Source: Brachyspira catarrhinii (GTDB lineage Bacteria; Spirochaetota; Brachyspiria; Brachyspirales; Brachyspiraceae). Taken from it: DNA of 12,624 nucleotides. Shown here in pieces: positions 6,570 through 12,624 of this stretch (positions are counted from its first letter, which is position 1; every line of letters starts with the position of its first letter). The notes beneath the pieces are model-generated. The model was not told the DNA's origin, made no database searches, and saw only the letters and a list, made by a program, of their open reading frames with translations. The stretch lies in assembly GCF_005518285.1 (NCBI RefSeq), contig NZ_SJDU01000025.1:1-12624 (forward strand), written 5' to 3'. The position numbers and the translations under genes were made by a program.

Positions 6570-7466
6570 ATTACTCTTTTTTATATTAGCGTTTTTTACA
6601 TTGCCATTTTTTGTAAGAAAACGAGACAAAGTTTCCATAAAACCCGACAAACCTTTAGTATCTCTACTGTCGCTATATTCCATATCCGCAATTTTTTTTG
6701 CAATATTATGTATCGACATCGAAGCCTGACATTTATTGTCGTATTGATAAAAAGGAAATTGCTGCGAAACCGAATAAGGAATCGTTTTGTCTTCAAAAAT
6801 ATATCCCAAATATTTAACATCCATATTAAGATAATTTTTACTCGCGCTTATAATATTGTCGCTAACGACTTTAGCCTGCGAAGGTTTTGTAACTCTATTT
6901 ACTAAAATTTTAATATCCGCTTCCGAATCTTCGCTCGCAATAACTTTGACTACCGAAAAAGCGTCCAATACAGCCGTAGGTTCTGGAGTCGTCACTATTA
7001 TATTCTCATCCGAAGATAGCCAAAAATACGCCACTTGGTCGGAAATTCCCGCTCCAGTATCCACGATAATAATATCCGCATCATTTAAAGAATCCATACT
7101 GCTAATTAATTTGCTTAATCCCCTAGCCGACAAATTAGCCAAAGAAGAAAACCCAGAAGCTCCCGCAATATATCTTATTCCGTATTCCGTATCGACTACA
7201 ATTTCATGCATTTTCTTAACGCCTTTTATGACATGATACAAATTATATTCGGGCATATTTCCCAATATAACATTGACATTTCCAAGTCCCAAATCGGCGT
7301 CTATCAAAAGAACATTCTGCCCCAATTCATGCAAAGCTATAGCCAAATTAACGGCTATATTGGTTTTGCCTACGCCTCCTTTACCGCTTGAAACGCTTAT
7401 AATTCTTTGAGGTCGTTTGTCTTTTGCGCCCATCATTTTTCTTAATTCGTCCGCTTGGTCTTTCAT
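6567..7466 (-). CDS. flhG: FlhG (FleN/YlxH), MinD-like ATPase controlling flagellar number
   Basis: This 299-residue ParA/MinD-family ATPase acts with FlhF to regulate the number and site of flagella. The N-terminus carries the DQA activator motif (MKDQADELR, D3-Q4-A5), which in FlhG stimulates the FlhF GTPase. The deviant Walker A is KGGVGKTN at 29-36, with signature K29 and catalytic K34. DADLGLGNVNV at 56-66 is the switch I region, and IIIVDTGAGIS at 132-142 holds Walker B D136. The C-terminal segment around 273-285 (LSGFMETLSRFLT) is a plausible amphipathic membrane-targeting helix. All key residues are intact. It follows flhF by 30 bp. The Shine-Dalgarno candidate AGGA is 13 bases from the ATG, rather far, but an in-frame TAA just upstream rules out a longer ATG start. 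Confidence 0.93.
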   Translation of the reverse strand: MKDQADELRKMMGAKDKRPQRIISVSSGKGGVGKTNIAVNLAIALHELGQNVLLIDADLGLGNVNVILGNMPEYNLYHVIKGVKKMHEIVVDTEYGIRYIAGASGFSSLANLSARGLSKLISSMDSLNDADIIIVDTGAGISDQVAYFWLSSDENIIVTTPEPTAVLDAFSVVKVIASEDSEADIKILVNRVTKPSQAKVVSDNIISASKNYLNMDVKYLGYIFEDKTIPYSVSQQFPFYQYDNKCQASMSIHNIAKKIADMEYSDSRDTKGLSGFMETLSRFLTKNGNVKNANIKKSN

Positions 7467-7496
7467 AATATATTATAAATCCTAATTAATTATAAA

Positions 7497-9230
7497 TTAT
7501 TTTAAATTTCCATATAAACTTTCTATTATCTTTATTCCGTATTTTTTCGCCGTGGATATATCTTTTGGAACTCCCTGTCCATAAGTGACATAAGTTATCG
7601 GAGTTTTCGTCCCCGTTATTGCGCATACCGAAGAAGCCAAATAATCCGTCTCATCAACTTTCGTTAATATTATTCCTTTATAATTTGCGGGCTTAAAAGC
7701 CTCGAGTATTTTTACAGAATCTTTATATTTTGCAGTGGAACTCATAACGAGCTGAATATCCATATCGAATCTTCCAACCGTGCTAAAATATTTTGACATA
7801 GAAATTATCTCGTCCGTTCCTTTAGGAGAGCGTCCCATAGTGTCCACAAACAACAGAGAAGAGTTATCCATCTTTCTTATTTCCGCCCTCAAAGCTTCGG
7901 GATTGCTTGCGCTTGTAAACGGCACTTTTAAAATGCTCGCGTATCTTTGAAGTTGGTCGACAGCCGCTATTCTATAATTATCTATTGTCACAAAAGAAAC
8001 TTTTCTACCCGACCTTATATATTGAGCCGCTATTTTCGGTATAGTCGTAGTTTTGCCGACTCCCGTTGGTCCCACAAAAACGATTATTTTCTTTTTATGC
8101 CCTATATCTATTCCGTCCGAAAGTATCAATTTGTTCGTAAAATATTTTTCTATTTCTTCTCTTATAATTTCGTTCGATTGGAAAAATCTCGCGTTGCTCG
8201 AAGTAAGCAAATATTCCCTCAAATTAAGTAAAGTCTCTTCGGGAAATTCTCTATCTCTTAAATAATTGAAACTTTCTTCCATAGCGTCCGCATTTTCAAA
8301 ATTATCTCTATCGTCATCGCGATAATCTTTTCTCCTATCGTCAATATCGTTATTAAAATCAAAATCTTCTCTATTTTCTCTGATATATCTCGTTTTATTA
8401 ATAGAGCTTCTTTCCGATTCGTAGCGATTATAATAATTATTGTTATTATTGTCGATATTTTTATTTCTATTAAAATTAGGAACATTGTTTTCAAAATATT
8501 CTTTAACAATATCTTTTACTTGCGACTCTACCATTTTTTTAATATTTTCGTCTATAGAATTTTTGCGATTATAATAACTGTCGCTTAACATCGAGTTTCC
8601 GAATAAAGAAGAATTATAAGAATTGTTAAAAGAAGATAAAGGATTAAAATTATTATTTTTTATTCTGTTATTAAAATTATTGTTATTAAAATTTTCCATT
8701 CTATCGTTATTAATTTTTTCGTCCATAATTCTTTCGTTAATGGTTTTTTCGGGCGAATTATTCGTTTGGATATTTGGAGATAAATTTAAACTATTATGAA
8801 TGTCGTTATTTGTATCCGATTGAACGGTTGATTGAACTTCGGATTTTTTGATATATTGAGCCTCTTTTAAACGTTTAATCATATCCACTATTCTCTCTCC
8901 CATTTCGCTTCCGTCTATAGTTTCCGTGGTATATTTATGTTTATTCAATTCTTTTTCATCGCTTATAAGTTTATCCTCGTAAGAATCCAAATCGTTATCC
9001 TTATTGGAATATTCTTTAACGACACTTTTACTTTCGCTTTTTCTATTATGACTGCCAATAGGCATTACTCTAACGACCCATTCTGGCTTTTTGAACAATC
9101 CCAAAGGACCTTTCGGTTTTTCCTGCCACTCTTTTAATAACATAAAATTACTGCCATACTGCACCGTAGCTTTTGCATAAGCCTCCGTTTTTGTTTCCGC
9201 TCTAAATTCTTTTATATCCACTAATGCCAT
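7497..9230 (-). CDS. flhF: FlhF, SRP-type GTPase with expanded Asn-rich linker
   Basis: FlhF is the flagellar member of the SRP GTPase family and sets where flagella are built. The G domain occupies about 378-577: P-loop GPTGVGKTTT at 387-396, DNYRIAAVDQL at 417-427, DTMGR at 463-467 and TKVDE at 523-527. The N-terminal domain (1-58) ends in GPLGLFKKPEWVVRV, typical of the family. Between them, about 60-320 is a low-complexity, probably disordered linker very rich in Asn, Asp, Arg and Tyr. A helical N-subdomain (about 315-370) precedes the P-loop. The total of 577 residues is long; many FlhF proteins have about 370-500. The start is fixed by GAGGAG 8 bases upstream. It lies between the 57-residue FlhF-N-like gene and flhG. 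Confidence 0.94.
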   Translation of the reverse strand: MALVDIKEFRAETKTEAYAKATVQYGSNFMLLKEWQEKPKGPLGLFKKPEWVVRVMPIGSHNRKSESKSVVKEYSNKDNDLDSYEDKLISDEKELNKHKYTTETIDGSEMGERIVDMIKRLKEAQYIKKSEVQSTVQSDTNNDIHNSLNLSPNIQTNNSPEKTINERIMDEKINNDRMENFNNNNFNNRIKNNNFNPLSSFNNSYNSSLFGNSMLSDSYYNRKNSIDENIKKMVESQVKDIVKEYFENNVPNFNRNKNIDNNNNNYYNRYESERSSINKTRYIRENREDFDFNNDIDDRRKDYRDDDRDNFENADAMEESFNYLRDREFPEETLLNLREYLLTSSNARFFQSNEIIREEIEKYFTNKLILSDGIDIGHKKKIIVFVGPTGVGKTTTIPKIAAQYIRSGRKVSFVTIDNYRIAAVDQLQRYASILKVPFTSASNPEALRAEIRKMDNSSLLFVDTMGRSPKGTDEIISMSKYFSTVGRFDMDIQLVMSSTAKYKDSVKILEAFKPANYKGIILTKVDETDYLASSVCAITGTKTPITYVTYGQGVPKDISTAKKYGIKIIESLYGNLK

Positions 9231-9238
9231 GATTATAA

Positions 9239-9244
9239 CTCCTC
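9239..9244 (-). promoter_or_regulatory. ribosome binding site of flhF
   Basis: GAGGAG on the minus strand lies 8 bases before the ATG at 9230 and 4 bases after the TAA of the 57-residue gene. The spacing allows coupled translation of the two. Confidence 0.75.
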
Positions 9245-9248
9245 AATT

Positions 9249-9422
9249 TTAATTTTGCTCTAAAACGCCGATAGAAACTTCAAATTCTTTTCTTATGATT
9301 CCAAAAATAGTTTTTCTTTTTAATTCTCTGATGCTGATAATAAAATAGCTTTCTCCGTATTTGTCTCTCGCTATTTTTTCAATCTGCTCTCTATTCTTTC
9401 CAAAAATTTTAATAGTCTTCAT
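9249..9422 (-). CDS. small FlhF N-domain-like protein, 57 residues
   Basis: An ATG at 9422 opens a 57-codon frame ending in TAA at 9251-9249. It fills most of the gap between flhA and flhF. It begins MKTIKIFGKNREQIEK, continues ARDKYGESYFIISIRE, and ends KTIFGIIRKEFEVSIGVLEQN. The order (beta strand, amphipathic helix ending in YG, strand with I-I-S, then a basic turn, a hydrophobic-G-I/L element and a last strand E-V-x-I) is the pattern of the FlhF N-terminal domain. It matches residues 1-58 of the adjacent FlhF in layout (IKEFRAET..., QYGSNFMLLKE, GPLGLFKKPEWVVRV). It therefore looks like a free-standing FlhF N-domain paralogue. GGAG lies 10 bases before the ATG. The role is unknown; it might modulate FlhF or bind the same partner. 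The frame is certain, but translation is inferred. Confidence 0.7.
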   Translation of the reverse strand: MKTIKIFGKNREQIEKIARDKYGESYFIISIRELKRKTIFGIIRKEFEVSIGVLEQN

Positions 9423-9432
9423 AATTTATTTT

Positions 9433-9436
9433 CTCC
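9433..9436 (-). promoter_or_regulatory. ribosome binding site of the 57-residue gene
   Basis: GGAG (within CGGAGAAAA) on the minus strand lies 10 bases before the ATG at 9422, in the 50-bp gap after the flhA stop. It supports independent initiation of the small gene. Confidence 0.5.
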
Positions 9437-9472
9437 GTTTATCTATATTTTATTTAATAATTCTTACTATTT

Positions 9473-11581
9473 TCATTTAATGCTCGCCACTCCTTGAACA
9501 TTATAACCTTGCATAATTTCGGCTGTGGATACCACTTTATATTTTCCAATATTCTTCACTATAAATTGATATAAAGGTTTTCTTATTAAAGGCGAAGTCA
9601 AAAATATTATCTCCGCTACTCCCGAATCGTTTACCAATTTTATCGCGTCTTTTATATTTTTAATCAAATTCTGCATGCTTTCAAAACTCATGGCTATCAT
9701 TTGACTGCCTTGCAAATTTCCCGTATTGACGAGATTTTGAGCTATATTATTTTGCAATTGCTGACTAAATGTTATAACTTTAATATTTTTATCCGCGTCT
9801 GCAATCATTTGAGATATTTGAGGAGCGAGCCTGCTTCTCACAAGTTCGGTAGCTTGTTCGCTTCCCATAACAGAAATTGCATCGGCGATTCCTTCGAGTA
9901 TTGCCACATTATTTTTAATAGGCACTTCCTCTTGCAAAAGATTCTGCAAAACTTTTTGTATATATCCGAGCGGACTTTCGTTATGAGGTTTAGCCGCCAA
10001 TATTTCGGAGACAAGCGCTTTATTTTCGTCTTTGATTCTATCGAGCATTTCTTGAACTTCTTCTCTGCCGATAATGAGATTTGCGTTTCTTTTAATTATT
10101 TCGCTAAAATGAGTCGCTATAACCGTGCTTGGCTCGAATAGAGTAAATTTTTTCTGTTCGGCGTTATGTCTTTCGTCAACTTTAATCCAATAAGCGGGCA
10201 AACCGAACGCGGGTTCTTTTACCATTTCGGCTTCTTCCGTAGGTTTTTCTTTAGACTCCGAATTCAAAGCCAAAAGCATAGTCGGACGAACGAAATTTTT
10301 TGCCATTTCAATTCCGTTGATGCTTATCGTATATTCGTCTGGTTCTATCGCCTGATTATCGACAATACGAACGGGAGGAACTGCCAAACCGATTTCTAAA
10401 GCCAATTCTCTACGAACTCTGCTTATTCTATTTATCAAATCTCCGCCTTCCGATTCTAAAGCCAAAGGAATCAAAGAAGTTCCGACAGAAAGCTCGACTT
10501 TTTCTACTTTTAGTAAAGGAGTGACATCCAAAGGTCCCTGTTGAGTTTGTTCTGGAGCTTCCGCTTTAGTTCCGTCTTCGTTAATTCCAAGTTCTTTTTG
10601 TTCTTTTCTCATTAAATATCCCGCTAAAAATAAAGCGATAGATATTACCAATAACGCGGGTTTTGGAAATCCGGGCAAAATCATTAAAAAGAAAGCGAAT
10701 CCCGAGCCTATAAATAAATTTTTAGGTTTTGCAAATATTTGAACGGCAATTTGAGTCGATAAATTATCCTCGCTGCTGCTTCTTGTAACTAAAAGTCCAG
10801 TAGCAAAACTCATAAAGAAAGCTGGAATCTGACTCACCAAACCGTCTCCGATTGTAAAACGAGTGTATGTGTCAATCGCCTGATTAAACGGCTCGCCTCT
10901 CATAGTCACGCCGATTATAAATCCGCCGACAATATTAATTACCGTAATAATCAAACCAGCTATAACATCTCCTTGAACGAATTTTGAAGCTCCGTCCATA
11001 GTTCCGTAAAAATCGCTCTCTCCTCTGATTTTCTTTCTCTTATCTTCCGCTTCTTTATCGTTAATAGCTCCCGCTTGAAGTTCGCTTTCAACCGCCATCA
11101 TTTTTGAAGGCATACTATCGAGCGCAAATCTTGCCGCAACTTCCGATACTCTCGTAGCTCCTCTCGTGATAACCACAAATTGAACTATTATAAGAATAAT
11201 AAATATTACGACTCCGACAACCACATTGCCCGCGACAACAAAATTGGCAAAAGCGGTAATTACTCTTCCGTCAAAACTTGCTCCTTGAGACAAAATCGCT
11301 CTCGTAGTGGAAACATTTAAAGCGAGTCTAAACGCCGTCATAACGAGCAGGACCGAAGGAAATACGCTAAAATCGCTCGCGCTTTTTATACTCAAAACCA
11401 TAAGAAGTATTAAAAGAGAGATTATTATATTTATCACAAGAAGCAAATCCAAAATAAAAGTTGGCAAAGGTATGATTAACATCATAATAACCATAACCGC
11501 AGCTATAGCGAACATAACATCCGTATGTCTTCCTAAATTATTGGCATTAGGTATTTTGAAAGGAATATTCATTTCCGCCAT
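9473..11581 (-). CDS. flhA: FlhA, flagellar type III export gate protein
   Basis: FlhA is the large inner-membrane export gate subunit. It couples proton flow to export and its cytoplasmic ring docks chaperone-substrate complexes. The 702-residue length is normal. Residues about 20-325 hold eight predicted membrane helices. The FHIPEP-family region is clear: RVSEVAARFALDSMPSK at 144-160 and DFYGTMDGASKFVQGD at 190-205. D196, K200 and D205 correspond to the charged residues implicated in proton use in other FlhA proteins. A linker at about 325-350 leads to the cytoplasmic domain (about 355-702). The ATG at 11581 is preferred over the in-frame ATG three codons later because TAGGAG is 7 bases upstream. 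That site overlaps the flhB stop codon, indicating coupling. The gene ends in TGA, followed by the 57-residue gene. Confidence 0.96.
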   Translation of the reverse strand: MAEMNIPFKIPNANNLGRHTDVMFAIAAVMVIMMLIIPLPTFILDLLLVINIIISLLILLMVLSIKSASDFSVFPSVLLVMTAFRLALNVSTTRAILSQGASFDGRVITAFANFVVAGNVVVGVVIFIILIIVQFVVITRGATRVSEVAARFALDSMPSKMMAVESELQAGAINDKEAEDKRKKIRGESDFYGTMDGASKFVQGDVIAGLIITVINIVGGFIIGVTMRGEPFNQAIDTYTRFTIGDGLVSQIPAFFMSFATGLLVTRSSSEDNLSTQIAVQIFAKPKNLFIGSGFAFFLMILPGFPKPALLVISIALFLAGYLMRKEQKELGINEDGTKAEAPEQTQQGPLDVTPLLKVEKVELSVGTSLIPLALESEGGDLINRISRVRRELALEIGLAVPPVRIVDNQAIEPDEYTISINGIEMAKNFVRPTMLLALNSESKEKPTEEAEMVKEPAFGLPAYWIKVDERHNAEQKKFTLFEPSTVIATHFSEIIKRNANLIIGREEVQEMLDRIKDENKALVSEILAAKPHNESPLGYIQKVLQNLLQEEVPIKNNVAILEGIADAISVMGSEQATELVRSRLAPQISQMIADADKNIKVITFSQQLQNNIAQNLVNTGNLQGSQMIAMSFESMQNLIKNIKDAIKLVNDSGVAEIIFLTSPLIRKPLYQFIVKNIGKYKVVSTAEIMQGYNVQGVASIK

Positions 11582-11588
11582 TTTTTAT

Positions 11589-11594
11589 CTCCTA
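11589..11594 (-). promoter_or_regulatory. ribosome binding site of flhA, overlapping the flhB stop
   Basis: TAGGAG on the minus strand sits 7 bases before the flhA ATG. The TAG is the flhB stop codon, the same arrangement as at the flhG/two-TM junction. Confidence 0.75.
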
Positions 11595-12624
11595 CATCGC
11601 TCTCGACATTTTTTCATCGCGTATTCTATAAACTTCGCCGAGTATTTTTGATACGACATGAAAAAGTTTTTCGGGTATATATTTTCCTATATCGACATTG
11701 TAAAATAACTCTCTTGCCAAAGGTTTATTTTCCACTATTTCAATTTCGTTTTCTTTCGCAATTTCTTTTATTCTTAAAGCTATATGGTCAGCTCCTTTCG
11801 CCGTCACCATAGGAGCGTAATCTCCGTTATTATATTTCAAGGCCACGGCAAAGTGAGTCGGGTTCGTTATTATAACATCCGCTTCTGGCACGGCTTTAAG
11901 CATTGTTCTATTTACTATCTTTCTTGCCATTTCTTGCAACTGACTTTTTACCAAAGGGTCTCCTTCCATTTCTTTAAACTCTTCTTTCATTTCATACTTT
12001 GTCATTTTCAAACTTTTTATATGCTGTCTTCTTTGAAAGAAATAATCGAATACGGAAACTATTATTAAAAATACTATAACTTTCGCAAGCATTTCCAAAA
12101 CTATAAAGAAAAACACATTCATAGCTTGAGAGAGTTCCATATTAATCATATTAAATAATTCGTTTCGTTTTCCGTTTATAGTCGTAAAAGTAAGAATGGC
12201 TATTACAATCATTTTAAAAAGTATTTTAGAAAGATTCATTAAATTTTGAGGAGAGACAAAAACTCTCTCTTTGAAATTCGTCCAAGTAGGCGCTATTCTT
12301 TTGAAATTAGGTTTCAATTTTTTAACGGTAAATAAAAATCTCGTTTGAGCCAAATTGACTCCGACTCCCACTATCAAAGCGGCAAATAAAATTATTCCCG
12401 CAGTTTTAGCGACTAAAAATATTATACTTAAAAATATATCGGGCAAACTATTTAAATTCATTGTGTTATCCGCGTCCGATATTTTATTTATAATTTCCAT
12501 GAAAAACTGCCCAACCGTATGCGTCAAATATCCCGCCAAAATAAATATCAATCCCAAAGTCACGGCTAATACCAAAGTTTGATTTATTTCTACGGAATTT
12601 ACTACTCTACCCCTTCCTCTCTCG
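11592..12624 (-). CDS. flhB: FlhB, flagellar export substrate-specificity switch protein (N-terminus outside window)
   Basis: FlhB is a four-TM export gate component. Its cytoplasmic domain cleaves itself and switches export from rod/hook to filament substrates. The autocleavage motif NPTH is present (codons 11864-11853, in VIITNPTHFAVALKY). Four hydrophobic segments precede a basic linker (FQRRQHIKSLKMTKYEMKEE). A TTG at 12575 could be read as a start, but the same frame stays open to the window edge and continues as ERGRGRVVNSVEINQT, which matches the usual FlhB N-terminal pattern before TM1 (a basic, EGxVxxSxEI-like stretch). The true start is therefore upstream of the window; 343 residues are visible and perhaps 20-40 are missing. 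It is followed by flhA with a 10-bp gap. Confidence 0.94.
   Translation of the reverse strand, partial: ERGRGRVVNSVEINQTLVLAVTLGLIFILAGYLTHTVGQFFMEIINKISDADNTMNLNSLPDIFLSIIFLVAKTAGIILFAALIVGVGVNLAQTRFLFTVKKLKPNFKRIAPTWTNFKERVFVSPQNLMNLSKILFKMIVIAILTFTTINGKRNELFNMINMELSQAMNVFFFIVLEMLAKVIVFLIIVSVFDYFFQRRQHIKSLKMTKYEMKEEFKEMEGDPLVKSQLQEMARKIVNRTMLKAVPEADVIITNPTHFAVALKYNNGDYAPMVTAKGADHIALRIKEIAKENEIEIVENKPLARELFYNVDIGKYIPEKLFHVVSKILGEVYRIRDEKMSRAM

Noticed and set aside
6856..7236. 126-codon + strand frame inside flhG
   Set aside because: It is antisense to a strongly identified gene, its composition (Ser/Thr/Ile-rich) is typical of a reverse-strand shadow, and there is no ribosome binding site or family resemblance.
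8425..8470. Trinucleotide AAT repeat as a phase-variable tract
   Set aside because: The repeats are interrupted by AAC, TAT and GAT codons and stay in frame, so slippage would change linker length but not switch the gene off.
8258..8509. 83-codon minus-strand frame inside flhF, rich in Ile
   Set aside because: It is a frame-shifted reading of the Asn/Asp-rich linker codons; AAT/GAT runs read one base off give Ile and Met runs.
9701..10141. 146-codon + strand frame inside flhA
   Set aside because: It is antisense to the conserved cytoplasmic domain of FlhA, no motif was recognised, and it is explained by shadow coding.
11307..11651. 114-codon + strand frame across the flhA/flhB junction
   Set aside because: It lies opposite two well-identified genes and its Ile/Thr-rich composition mirrors the antisense of membrane helices.
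12355..12575. TTG at 12575 as the start of flhB
   Set aside because: The frame is open to the window edge and the upstream residues (ERGRGRVVNSVEINQT) fit the normal FlhB N-terminus, so the gene is cut by the window rather than starting here.

Overview
The window is AT-rich, with A/T-heavy third codon positions and spacers. It carries the spirochaete-type order of late flagellar genes, flhB-flhA-flhF-flhG-(membrane protein)-fliA/whiG-fapA. The gene order and base composition suggest a spirochaete, most likely Brachyspira. This is an inference from synteny and composition, not from a marker gene.

Layout. Positions 1-112 hold the last codons of a ferredoxin on the + strand and its Rho-independent terminator. 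recO (156-944, +, TTG start) follows and converges with a minus-strand cluster that it overlaps by 12 bp. Read in its own direction, that cluster is a small secreted hypothetical protein (2152-1709), a possible 31-residue ORF (1706-1611) and a HAD phosphatase (1598-933). Next is a zinc-ribbon/DUF4145-like protein (2944-2231) with its own promoter. From 12624 down to 3026 the minus strand is one tightly packed flagellar operon: flhB (N-terminus outside the window), flhA, a 57-codon gene that is easily missed (9422-9249), flhF, flhG, a two-TM protein, the sigma-28 factor and a FapA/DUF342 protein. Spacers in this run are 8-69 bp, and two TAG stop codons lie inside the next gene's TAGGAG ribosome binding site.

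How the genes work together. FlhA and FlhB form the export gate of the flagellar type III apparatus. FlhF (SRP-type GTPase) and FlhG (MinD-type ATPase carrying the DQA activator motif) set the position and number of flagella. The sigma-28 factor transcribes late flagellar genes. FapA and the two-TM protein are accessory and poorly understood. The most interesting unexplained signals are within this operon. The 57-residue protein looks like a free-standing copy of the FlhF N-terminal domain, placed directly in front of flhF. An INER(I/V)M peptide is shared by the disordered parts of FlhF and the two-TM protein. The two-TM protein ends in a peptide resembling the FliG-binding tail of FliF.

No tRNA, rRNA, CRISPR array, insertion sequence or phage gene was seen. 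No gene-free stretch exceeds 300 bases; the longest apparent one, 9231-9472, is mostly filled by the 57-residue gene.
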